Of a stretch of 64,000 bases of DNA, positions 32,604-39,706 are shown piece by piece; the first letter of the stretch is position 1; the number at the start of each line of letters is the position of its first letter. This DNA comes from Tenacibaculum dicentrarchi (lineage in GTDB: Bacteria > Bacteroidota > Bacteroidia > Flavobacteriales > Flavobacteriaceae). A program made the position numbers and the translations under genes. The DNA lies in contig NZ_OZ038524.1 of the NCBI RefSeq assembly GCF_964036635.1, forward strand, positions 2,113,001 to 2,177,000, in the 5' to 3' direction. A model generated the notes under the pieces. That model made no database searches. It saw only the letters and a list, made by a program, of their open reading frames with translations, and had not been told where the DNA came from.

Positions 32604-33518
32604 TTACGTGGCTTTTTGTGATTGTATCAAACAGTCAGCAATATCAAAACCTTGTTCTTTTTGGTAATCCGTTGCTTTGTCTCTTAACAATGTATTAGTT
32701 GTAAAATATACATCTTTTGCGAGTCTAGGTATTTTATCATTCCAATTATTATAACAACCTGCATCAGGAAACAATACTACATTGCGACCTTTTAATACCT
32801 TTGTCTTTGCTTTACTCAAATTATTAAGCGAACCACAAGCCAACCAAAAAAACTCTGGCAAACAGATACTGCAAATAATTGCTGTTTTTTCACTTTCGCA
32901 AATTGCTATTGGCTTGTTTTTGTCTTCATTTAATAAGTGTTCACCAAAATAACATTGCTCTAAATTAAAGTTATCAATTTCTGAATGTTCCCAACCGATG
33001 TGATTATACGGCTTCTTAACTCGTTTACCGTTTTCAGGATTGTAAAGCATTACTTTGCCACTTCTTATTTTTCCGTTAATATCTTGTTGCCAAAAAGTGG
33101 TTGCACCGTTCCATTTAGTAGAAGTTCCAATATTATAATCCATTATTAGCATTTGAGCCGTTTCCGTACCAAATAAAGTGATTAAATAATCTAAAAAGAA
33201 GTTAGGAGCTTTACTACTCAAACTCTTATTCATAACCTCAGCATTAAAATAACTTGTTATTGGTTTTGGTGGTGGTGGCTTTCGTACAAATGGAACTGCT
33301 TTTGTTTCAAATGTATTATTGTCTTGAAAATATTGTTTTGGTTTATAATGATAACCACACTTTACAAGCCTACTGCAAGCCCCTACAGCATCGTTTAAAT
33401 GTTCGTTAGTTTGTGTATCAATGTATCTAGTAAACTGATTAGGTTTATTACAGTTAGGGCAATGGTATCGGCTCTTTGTTCCGTTGTATTTTTCTAAAAT
33501 GTATCTGAAATTATCCAT
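32604..33518 (-). CDS. Zinc-finger and Toprim-like protein (DUF6371-like), putative primase
   Basis: A 304-residue protein. The N-terminus carries a CHC2-like zinc ribbon (Cys20-x2-Cys23 in YHCPNCN, then Cys48 and Cys54 in GACSRLVKCGYH). The C-terminal half has a Toprim-like sequence: AICESEKTAIICSICL (acidic strand), ACGSLNN and VVLFPDAGCYNNW (DxD-like strand). This combination is seen in replication proteins of Bacteroidota mobile elements. It probably primes or assists replication of the element with the RepA-like ATPase encoded upstream. The iteron array lies immediately before its start. Confidence 0.75.
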   Translation of the reverse strand: MDNFRYILEKYNGTKSRYHCPNCNKPNQFTRYIDTQTNEHLNDAVGACSRLVKCGYHYKPKQYFQDNNTFETKAVPFVRKPPPPKPITSYFNAEVMNKSLSSKAPNFFLDYLITLFGTETAQMLIMDYNIGTSTKWNGATTFWQQDINGKIRSGKVMLYNPENGKRVKKPYNHIGWEHSEIDNFNLEQCYFGEHLLNEDKNKPIAICESEKTAIICSICLPEFFWLACGSLNNLSKAKTKVLKGRNVVLFPDAGCYNNWNDKIPRLAKDVYFTTNTLLRDKATDYQKEQGFDIADCLIQSQKAT

Positions 33519-33542
33519 AAAATTAAAGGTTTTTAATTAATC

Positions 33543-33775
33543 GTAACAAGCGTAACAGACTGTTACAGTGTTACGACTGTTACGACTGTTACGATTTGTT
33601 ATGACTGTTACGGTGTTACGATTTGTTACGACTGTTACAACTGTTACGATTTGTTACGACTACCTATTTAACTAACTGAAAATAAGGGTTTTAAATATTT
33701 CTGCATTAATAATCGTAACACTTCGTAACAAGTGTAACACCGTAACAGACTGTTACGACTGTTACGATTTGTTAT
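33543..33775. repeat. Iteron array, putative replication origin of the element
   Basis: TGTTAC-type units recur every 8-10 bp: eleven on the plus strand between 33561 and 33657 (one is TGTTAT), preceded by two inverted GTAACA units at 33543 and 33552. After a 55-bp A/T-rich gap a second cluster has four GTAACA (33715, 33725, 33734, 33742) facing three TGTTAC/T (33751, 33760, 33770). The array overlaps the stop codon of the RepA-like gene and fills the gap to the next gene. Phased short repeats plus an A/T-rich stretch beside a replication ATPase is the usual layout of an iteron origin. Confidence 0.8.
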
Positions 33776-34820
33776 TTTTCTTTAATATTCGTGACACTTT
33801 CATTTTATTAGTATTGAATTTGTCAGCAATATCTTGCAAACTTAAATTTGGATATTCAGCTTTGAAATTAAGTACATTTTGTTCTAGTTCGTTTTTTTCT
33901 TTGTCAGTAACTTCTTTGAGGTGTTCGCTTTCGTTTCCATAGTCTACCAATTCAAATTGTAGAAAATTGAACGGTTTATCTATTTTACAAATTGCTACAT
34001 TTTCAGTATCGTAAACAATTTCAGTGTTTCGGGCTTTAATCTGTTTTAAGTATCGTAAACTTTTATCAGTACTACTTTCGCCAATAGTAAAACACGCATC
34101 AATAAAATTGATTAACATCTTACTTCCCGATAAATCATTTCTAGTAATTTTTTTTGATAAATCCCTTTTTGGTGTGTGTGCTAAAATTAAGAGTGAAAGT
34201 CCGTATTTGCTTTTCAAGGCTTTTAAATGTTTCATTAAAGGCAGAGCGTTTTTTGCGTTTTCGGTTTCAGTTTTCAAGTAAGTAAGGTTATCAATAATTA
34301 AGATTTTAGAATCTAATTTAATAATACTTTGTTCTATTGACTCGTTTAAATAAGTATCAAAATCTTTGCCGTCTGGAATATTTGAATCAGGATTTATTTC
34401 TACTCTTAAAAAATTATCGTTCCATTTAAAATGGTCTTCATAATCTACTGAATACCTATTTTCAAATTGTTTTTTTGATAATTCAAAATCAAAGTATAAT
34501 ACTTTTTGCGGTTCGGCTTCTAGTTTAAACCCTGGTATTGGTTTGCCACTACTTATACTTTCGCCAATTTGAACCGCTAAAATTGATTTACCTAAATTAG
34601 TATCAGCAAATAAGATACAAATTTCACTTTCAAACCAAAGTTCACCAAATAATGTTTTAGGTATTGCCGTGTTTTTAGCTTCATCAATCCATTTATTAGC
34701 TTTCTTAACTGTAAAAAGCCCCACACTTTCGTCTCTTTTATCAATCGCATCAATTGTATTAGTTACATTTTCTAATATCATTTCTGCTGTAATGTTTGTT
34801 TTATTTTCAATATTATTCAT
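33762..34820 (-). CDS. RepA-like AAA ATPase of the element
   Basis: A 352-residue RecA-fold ATPase of the RepA/AAA_25 type. Walker A is FADTNLGKSILA (Gly77-Lys78-Ser79), Walker B is SKILIIDNLTYL, and SLLILAHTPKRD follows with a sensor His. The C-terminal 30 residues (LSLQDIADKFNTNKMKVSRILKKNN) form a helix-turn-helix. Hexameric helicases of plasmid RepA type share this core; the added HTH could tie it to the adjacent iterons (inference). The coding sequence ends inside the iteron array. Confidence 0.8.
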   Translation of the reverse strand: MNNIENKTNITAEMILENVTNTIDAIDKRDESVGLFTVKKANKWIDEAKNTAIPKTLFGELWFESEICILFADTNLGKSILAVQIGESISSGKPIPGFKLEAEPQKVLYFDFELSKKQFENRYSVDYEDHFKWNDNFLRVEINPDSNIPDGKDFDTYLNESIEQSIIKLDSKILIIDNLTYLKTETENAKNALPLMKHLKALKSKYGLSLLILAHTPKRDLSKKITRNDLSGSKMLINFIDACFTIGESSTDKSLRYLKQIKARNTEIVYDTENVAICKIDKPFNFLQFELVDYGNESEHLKEVTDKEKNELEQNVLNFKAEYPNLSLQDIADKFNTNKMKVSRILKKNNKS

Positions 34821-34899
34821 TCTATTTTTATACCTTTACTATCGTTAATTTTGGCATAAGAAATGCCGTATCGCTTAGGATTAAGCAATTAAATAAGAA

Positions 34900-34928
34900 T
34901 AGGAGCGCATCAAATAGGTACGCTCCTA
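34900..34928. terminator. Hairpin within the element
   Basis: TAGGAGCG (34900-34907) pairs with CGCTCCTA (34921-34928), followed by T-rich DNA on the plus side. On the minus strand it lies 12 bp past the small 28-residue frame and may end the int-xis side transcript. Confidence 0.6.
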
Positions 34929-34940
34929 TATTTTTACATT

Positions 34941-35027
34941 CTAATTAAAATATAAAGTAATTAGAGTAGCTATCGTATCGTAAACATCTGTTAAAAAATC
35001 CTTTACTTTTTGTTGAGGTGTTTCCAT
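34941..35027 (-). CDS. Putative 28-residue peptide of the element
   Basis: Frame starting METPQQKVKDFLTDVYDTIA and ending TLITLYFN, beginning 3 bp past the stop of the upstream HTH gene and followed by a hairpin. The position favours translation; the length does not allow a firm call. It would form one amphipathic helix. Confidence 0.35.
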   Translation of the reverse strand: METPQQKVKDFLTDVYDTIATLITLYFN

Positions 35028-35030
35028 CAA

Positions 35031-35282
35031 TTAGCTAAGATTATTTATTTCAGCTACTAAAACATCATTTGTGGTTAAGTACCAAGCTAAACACTTAGTA
35101 ATTTTACAACGCTGGTGTTTAACCTCAGCTAATAAGCCTATTTTTTCGAGGTCTCTTTTAATTCTACTAAAACTCTTTTGTGTTATACCGATAGCATCGC
35201 ATACCATTGAGCCAGTGGCAATGTTATTTTTAAGATAGCTAAGTACTTTTGTCTTTTGTGAAATTTTGCGGTTCGTAGTCAT
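35031..35282 (-). CDS. Small winged-helix protein of the element
   Basis: About 83 residues from the ATG at 35282, 1 bp after the stop of the excisionase-like gene; a longer frame would overlap that gene. SQKTKVLSYLKNNIATGSMVCDAIGITQKSFSRIKRDLEKIGLLAEV is a winged-helix pattern. It ends in a hydrophobic tail. It is probably a DNA-binding regulator of replication or excision. Confidence 0.65.
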   Translation of the reverse strand: MTTNRKISQKTKVLSYLKNNIATGSMVCDAIGITQKSFSRIKRDLEKIGLLAEVKHQRCKITKCLAWYLTTNDVLVAEINNLS

Positions 35283-35283
35283 C

Positions 35284-35616
35284 TTAAACCGCTTTTTTAG
35301 ATAGTAAAACATCAGTATCAGCTCCAATTTCTGAAACTGTTTTAACTTTGCCCTTTTTAATCCAGTCGATAATTTCGGATTTAAAAAATCTTAGCTTGTT
35401 ACCTTGTTTGTAGTGTGGAATTTTACGCCCTGATACGTATAAATAAATAGTTGGAACGCTTAACTGAGTAAGTTTTGCGACCTCTTTAATGTTTAGAGGT
35501 TTTTCCAGTTCGGATTGTGAGCTTGTCTCCTTAGATAGGATTAAATTTTTCAGCTCTTTTTGTAATTCTAGTACTTCATTTAGTACTGTTGGTAAATCAT
35601 TAAATGTTAAAACCAT
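35284..35616 (-). CDS. Excisionase-like helix-turn-helix protein
   Basis: A 110-residue protein with a MerR/excisionase-type HTH (NIKEVAKLTQLSVPTIYLYVSGRKIPHYKQGNKLRFFKSEIIDWI, residues ~43-88), the HTH_17 pattern common beside Bacteroidota integrases. An N-terminal coiled segment (LPTVLNEVLELQKELKNLI) suggests dimerisation. The tail is short and Lys-rich. It probably acts as recombination directionality factor or regulator. Confidence 0.75.
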   Translation of the reverse strand: MVLTFNDLPTVLNEVLELQKELKNLILSKETSSQSELEKPLNIKEVAKLTQLSVPTIYLYVSGRKIPHYKQGNKLRFFKSEIIDWIKKGKVKTVSEIGADTDVLLSKKAV

Positions 35617-35992
35617 AAAATTATGAAATTAAAAAATTATTAGATAATGCTTACAACTCCCTTTAATTTCATACTTTTGCAATAATTATTTTCCTCCTAC
35701 AGATAATAATACTACAAAAGTGTTTAATTGCCGAAAAGCTGTAAGCACTTTTTTTTGTGCCTTTATTTTTATAAGACGGTTCAAAGATAAAACATATTTA
35801 CGAATAAATAACAATACAATGAAAATTTATTGTTTTAAGGTATGTTTTAGGTATTTAATAGTCATTAACTATGTATAACTACTTATTATTTTAAAAAAAG
35901 CCTTACGTGCCTTAAAAAGATAATTTTTTAATTAAAAATATTTTTTTTTATTTTTTTTATTTTTTTTTACTGTTTTATGTTAATTGTACTCC
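35617..35992. other. Promoter and hairpin region between xis-like gene and integrase
   Basis: No gene. On the minus strand TATCTTTG (35782-35789) is a -7 box for the xis-like gene, giving a leader of about 160 nt. That leader contains a hairpin with one mismatch, AAAAGTGTTTA (35716-35726) with TAAGCACTTTT (35742-35752), which may end or attenuate transcription. Long T/A tracts lie at 35940-35970, just after the integrase stop. Confidence 0.55.
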
Positions 35993-37258
35993 TTAAAAGT
36001 CCAACAAGCTATTGGCAAAATCTTTTTTGGCTTCATCTTCAAAACCTGCAAAGTAATTTTTAGTTACACTCAGGTCACTATGATTTAAAGCCTCGCTTAT
36101 AAACTCCATACTAGCACCTTTACGCAATGAATTTGTTGCAAATGAATGCCTAGCCCAGTAGCTCGACAAATCAATAGGTAAACCGTTTAATTTAGCTACT
36201 TTTTTAAGATGTTCGTTTATGTGCCTAGTAAAGTTTTTAATTTTGTTGTACTGAGTTGTACTGTTTTCAGAAACATTGATAATATCAAATACAAAATTAT
36301 CTTTAGACTTGTTTCCGTATTTATTGATAACCTCGTTTGTAAAATCTGTTAAGTAGATTGTAATTTCTGTTTTTTCTGCTGATTTGTCAAAAGTCTTTGC
36401 ACGGTAATAACTGAATTTACCGTTTTTAATATCTGAGTATTTCAATAAAGCAATATCTTTAAAATTCATTCCGTTACAATTATAACTGAAAAAGAAAAAA
36501 TCTTTTGCTTTCTGCTGGTTATCATTTAAAACCTCAGCATTAAATAAAATTTTAAGTTCGTTATTACTTAATGCTTTCTTTACTTTTTTTGTTCGTGGAA
36601 TTTTATATTTATTTTTTCCGAATGGATAAATATCAATACTAATATCATTACTTTCAATAGCTCTATTAAATACGGCTCTTAACGTTCTAGTATAAATTGC
36701 TATTGTAGTATAACTTTTATTTTTAGATAACATAAAAGCTTCATATTCTTTTAACCAACCTACATTGATAATATTAAAAGTGAGTTTATCAGCTTTACAC
36801 TTCTTTTTATTCTCGCTAAAATCAATTAAGGAATTAAGAGTGTATTTATAACTTTCAGCAGTTCCAATTTTACCCTCCTTTATATTTTTGTCAATAGTTA
36901 AATTAAAATGATACTTTACATTATTTTTATCTGATGACTTTCTAAATAGTTTAGTTTCAAATTTATCAAAATTAAAAACAGTCATTTCTGTTGCGACTTC
37001 ATTTGCTCGAGTTTCAATCGCTTTTAGTTTTAGTTCCAGTTCTTTTTTTGAACCTCTAAATTTTTTGTTCTTTGGGTTTTGCCAAATTTCAATAAAATCA
37101 GCTTCTAATAAATCAATATCTAAAGCATACCATTTTTCCTTTCTAGTTACTTTTCCGTAAACTCTTAATTTAATAGGATAACAGCCACTATCTTTTTTTC
37201 TTCTATTATCTAATCGTATTGAAATATTGTATTCTTTTACTGCTTTTTCGGTTTTCAT
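35993..37258 (-). CDS. int: Tyrosine recombinase / integrase of the element
   Basis: A 421-residue Bacteroidota integrase: arm-binding domain (~1-95), SAM-like core-binding domain (~105-215) and catalytic domain (~230-421). The catalytic Arg370 (YWARHSFAT), His393 (LNHSD) and nucleophile Tyr402 (KNYFAG) are present. The first catalytic Arg, expected at RGM/RxxE, reads NGMN (FFSYNCNGMNFKDIALL), and the His of HxxR is Tyr367. It points inward from attR. A TATGTTTG -7 box on the minus strand (37276-37283) lies beside the arm repeat, so integrase may repress itself. Confidence 0.88.
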   Translation of the reverse strand: MKTEKAVKEYNISIRLDNRRKKDSGCYPIKLRVYGKVTRKEKWYALDIDLLEADFIEIWQNPKNKKFRGSKKELELKLKAIETRANEVATEMTVFNFDKFETKLFRKSSDKNNVKYHFNLTIDKNIKEGKIGTAESYKYTLNSLIDFSENKKKCKADKLTFNIINVGWLKEYEAFMLSKNKSYTTIAIYTRTLRAVFNRAIESNDISIDIYPFGKNKYKIPRTKKVKKALSNNELKILFNAEVLNDNQQKAKDFFFFSYNCNGMNFKDIALLKYSDIKNGKFSYYRAKTFDKSAEKTEITIYLTDFTNEVINKYGNKSKDNFVFDIINVSENSTTQYNKIKNFTRHINEHLKKVAKLNGLPIDLSSYWARHSFATNSLRKGASMEFISEALNHSDLSVTKNYFAGFEDEAKKDFANSLLDF

Positions 37259-37275
37259 ATTTTAATTACTTTCTG

Positions 37276-37283
37276 CAAACATA
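37276..37283 (-). promoter_or_regulatory. Putative -7 box of the integrase gene
   Basis: The minus strand reads TATGTTTG (TAnnTTTG), 17 bp before the integrase ATG and adjoining the right arm repeat; an inverted TTTCTGCAAA lies at 37270-37279. Confidence 0.5.
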
Positions 37284-37286
37284 AAC

Positions 37287-37311
37287 CATTTGCAGAATAT
37301 TTGCAGAAAAA
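37287..37311. repeat. Arm-type repeat, right end
   Basis: Identical to 31953-31977, same orientation, 111 bp inside attR and directly upstream of the integrase promoter. Confidence 0.75.
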
Positions 37312-37422
37312 ATAACATAATAAACAAATACTACTTATTAACAAAAAGAGTATATTTACAGTAAATACAAGGGTTTACATAGTATTAAGGTAGTAATAAA
37401 ATAATGAACAAATAGTATTATT

Positions 37423-37472
37423 CTTGATTACGGCTCAAGAGGTTGCAGGTTTGAATCCTGCCATGGTCACAA
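37423..37472 (+). repeat. attR: right 50-bp direct repeat
   Basis: Exact copy of 31860-31909. It is only the 3' half of tRNA-Arg and is not a second tRNA gene. Confidence 0.92.
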
Positions 37473-37475
37473 AAA

Positions 37476-37505
37476 CGCTAAGATTTTTTCTTAGTGTTTT
37501 TTTTT
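37476..37505. terminator. Displaced chromosomal tRNA-Arg terminator
   Basis: AACGCTAAG and CTTAGTGTT pair around an A/T loop and are followed by a long T-run. It lies directly past attR, where the tRNA-Arg transcript would have ended before integration; it can also serve the convergent lipoprotein gene. Confidence 0.75.
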
Positions 37506-37510
37506 GCTTA

Positions 37511-37987
37511 TTATTTTCCCACAGACACTGTTTTAATAAATATTTTATAAAACCTAGTGTTTTCGGTTAACTCGTACGCAGCTTGCTTAATTTGAATTTC
37601 TTTATACTCAGTATATTCACAACAGCCCTTTGTTTTTCTTTGTGAATTTACATAGACCTCGAAAATATTTTTATCAGCTATTTGAATCGTATAATTAACA
37701 ATTGCTGTTTTCCATCCAATAGAAGTCATTTCGATAATATTATAATTATTCTTATCGATAAAACGAAATTCGATAGGTTTTTTAGTAGTACTATTTAATA
37801 TTTTAATATCTTTTGAGTTAAATTCACCTGTGGTAAATAAATTTTCTCCTGTTAATTTATCAACTAATTCAAATTGAAACGGATCTGGTGGTGTAAAACA
37901 ATCTACATCTTCACATTCACTTATAATATTGCAAGATTGCATAAAAAGTAAAAAGGTGAAAATTAAAATTAAACCTATTTTTTTCAT
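37511..37987 (-). CDS. Unrecognised lipoprotein
   Basis: 158 residues with the lipoprotein signal peptide MKKIGLILIFTFLLFMQSC. The mature part has several cysteines (SECEDVDCFTPP near the start and KGCCEYTEY near 120) and a beta-rich pattern. No family recognised. It lies just outside attR and so belongs to the chromosome, not to the element. Confidence 0.6.
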   Translation of the reverse strand: MKKIGLILIFTFLLFMQSCNIISECEDVDCFTPPDPFQFELVDKLTGENLFTTGEFNSKDIKILNSTTKKPIEFRFIDKNNYNIIEMTSIGWKTAIVNYTIQIADKNIFEVYVNSQRKTKGCCEYTEYKEIQIKQAAYELTENTRFYKIFIKTVSVGK

Positions 37988-38307
37988 CCTATTATTTTTA
38001 GCTGTTTTTTATAGCAATAAATGTAACCTAATTTAAAAAAAACAATATTTACATTACTTTATCTTTAAGTTAATAAATCGACATAATAAAAAATAGAAAA
38101 GACCCTAAGCTTTCGCTTAAGGCCTTTTCATCTAACCAAACTTAGTATAAAAACTAACTACTACTATTTTAATACTCTTAAAAAATATTTATTTAAAATT
38201 TTTATTTCAATTATTTACAAATGATACACACTACTATGACACGCTTATTTTTTAAACGTCACATTAAACCAAAAAAAAACTCAAAATAAGTTTTTTTTTT
38301 GAGTTTT
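37988..38307. other. Intergenic region with two terminators
   Basis: 320 bp without a gene. AAAAGACCCTAAGC (38097-38110) and GCTTAAGGCCTTTT (38115-38128) form a 14-bp stem with two mismatches. A second, A/T-only hairpin closes the clpS operon at 38273-38309. Nothing else seen. Confidence 0.6.
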
Positions 38308-38309
38308 TT
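38273..38309 (-). terminator. Terminator of the permease-tlpA-tpiA-prmA-clpS operon
   Basis: AAAAAACTCAAAA pairs with TTTTGAGTTTTTT and overlaps the stop codon of the last gene of the operon. Confidence 0.65.
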
Positions 38310-38580
38310 AATATAAATACTTCCTTAAAAATACACGGTGAGCAGGTATTGCTTTATCGTAACCTTCAACTAAAATCTCTAGTATTTCAGGGGGCTTAAC
38401 CCCTATTTCATTTTTTTTATTATATTTAGAAACATATAAATTATAGATTTCTTTATCCTTTTCAAAAATTAAAAAATGCTGTTCATTTAATATCGCATAA
38501 CAAATTTCATTTCCTGAAAAAGCAGCTGATACATCCTTGATAAAATCAGAAAATTCGTAATACCTAAAAACACTTTCCAT
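38308..38580 (-). CDS. Unrecognised 90-residue protein downstream of clpS
   Basis: A small cytosolic protein starting MESVFRYYEFSDFIKDVSAA, with no signal or membrane segment. Its alternating hydrophobic pattern (ICYAILNEQHFLIFEKDKEIYNLYV) suggests a small alpha/beta fold. It begins 1 bp after the clpS stop and is the last gene of the operon. Function unknown. Confidence 0.6.
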   Translation of the reverse strand: MESVFRYYEFSDFIKDVSAAFSGNEICYAILNEQHFLIFEKDKEIYNLYVSKYNKKNEIGVKPPEILEILVEGYDKAIPAHRVFLRKYLY

Positions 38581-38581
38581 C

Positions 38582-38857
38582 TTAAATTATTTCTGCTGAT
38601 AAACCTAATTGTAACAACTTAGCACATCTTGGTTCTAAATCTTTATACTCACCTGTTTTAACGGCACATTTACCTTTGTAATGAACTAAAACAGAACATT
38701 GCTCTGCTTGCTCTAATGTATGATCACAAACATCAACTAGACTATCAATTACAAAATCGAATGAATTTACATCGTCATTATGTAAAATAATTTCATGCTT
38801 TTTTGTTTCTTGCGTTAAAACGTCTAAATCTTCTTGTATTTTTTCTATCGTGCTCAT
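38582..38857 (-). CDS. clpS: ClpS adaptor of the Clp protease
   Basis: 91 residues. The ClpS core is plain in HEIILHNDDVNSFDFVIDSLVDVC and the Ala/Gly segment VHYKGKCAVKTGEY, whose pocket binds N-degron substrates. It hands N-end-rule substrates to ClpAP/ClpCP. Its start abuts the prmA stop. Confidence 0.9.
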   Translation of the reverse strand: MSTIEKIQEDLDVLTQETKKHEIILHNDDVNSFDFVIDSLVDVCDHTLEQAEQCSVLVHYKGKCAVKTGEYKDLEPRCAKLLQLGLSAEII

Positions 38858-39697
38858 TTATGCTGTTTTTTGATACTGCAAAGCTACCCAATTATTTCTT
38901 TTAATTGTTTTTTGTAATGCTAAACCGTGTTTTGAGACTTCTGTATCTATAACAGGAATATCTTCGCTATAAAAACCACTTAGCAATAAAATACCTGATT
39001 TATTTAAGCAATTTGTATATATTTCCATGTCACTTAATAAAATATTACGATTGATATTTGCTATAATAACATCATATTTTTTATCAGCTAAAAGCGATGA
39101 ATCTCCTTCAAAAACTGAAATATTTTTACATTCATTTCTTTGTACATTTTCTACAGAATTTTCATAACACCAAGCATCAATATCAATGGCATCAATAGGA
39201 TTTGCTCCTTTCATTTCAGCAAAAATTGCTAAAATTCCTGTTCCGCAGCCCATATCTAACACTTTTTTATTGGTTACATCTAAATCAATTAAATGCTGTA
39301 CCATCATATGTGTTGTTTCATGATGCCCTGTACCAAAACTCATTTTTGGCTCAATAACAATGTCGTATTTTAAATGAGGGTTTTCATGAAACGGCGCTCT
39401 GATACTTACCAAATCATCTACTTGAATTTGATTAAAATTCTTTTCCCATTCGGCATTCCAATTCGTTTGCTCAATTTCTTTATGATCAAAACGAATAGAA
39501 AAATCTTCCGATTTCAAAATAAAAAGATCTTCTAACATGTTTTCTTTCCAGTCATTTTTCTGGATGTATGCCGTTACTCCGTTATCAAGTTCTACAAAAC
39601 TCTCAAAACCAACCTCACCTAATTCCGCTATTAAAATTTCAGTTGCCGGGTCTTTAGGGCTTACTTCAAAATTATATTCTATATAAATATTATCCAT
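38858..39697 (-). CDS. prmA: Ribosomal protein L11 methyltransferase
   Basis: 279 residues. The SAM-binding motif LDMGCGTGILAIFAEMKG and MSFGTGHHETTHMMVQHL are diagnostic of PrmA, and VIIANINRNILL is motif IV (NxxxN). It trimethylates ribosomal protein L11 in the cytosol. It lies 9 bp after tpiA. Confidence 0.93.
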   Translation of the reverse strand: MDNIYIEYNFEVSPKDPATEILIAELGEVGFESFVELDNGVTAYIQKNDWKENMLEDLFILKSEDFSIRFDHKEIEQTNWNAEWEKNFNQIQVDDLVSIRAPFHENPHLKYDIVIEPKMSFGTGHHETTHMMVQHLIDLDVTNKKVLDMGCGTGILAIFAEMKGANPIDAIDIDAWCYENSVENVQRNECKNISVFEGDSSLLADKKYDVIIANINRNILLSDMEIYTNCLNKSGILLLSGFYSEDIPVIDTEVSKHGLALQKTIKRNNWVALQYQKTA

Positions 39698-39706
39698 TAC
39701 TCTTGA

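Larger units (their letters stand above)
31860..37472. mobile_element. Small integrative element in tRNA-Arg (~5.6 kb)
   Basis: DNA bounded by a 50-bp perfect direct repeat of the 3' tRNA-Arg sequence (31860-31909 and 37423-37472). All genes inside are on the minus strand, in transcription order: integrase, excisionase-like HTH protein, a second small HTH protein, a 28-residue peptide, RepA-like ATPase, zinc-finger/Toprim-like protein and a 46-residue protein. It carries an iteron array, tandem 98-nt repeats and arm-type repeats near both ends. There are no capsid, terminase, relaxase or toxin genes. This fits an integrative replicon or phage satellite that borrows transfer functions (inference). 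Confidence 0.88.

Noticed and set aside
33543..33775. CRISPR array
   Set aside because: Units of ~9 bp without spacers, in both orientations, and no cas genes; fits iterons.
37423..37472. Second tRNA-Arg gene
   Set aside because: Only the 3' half of the tRNA is present; it is the attR duplication.
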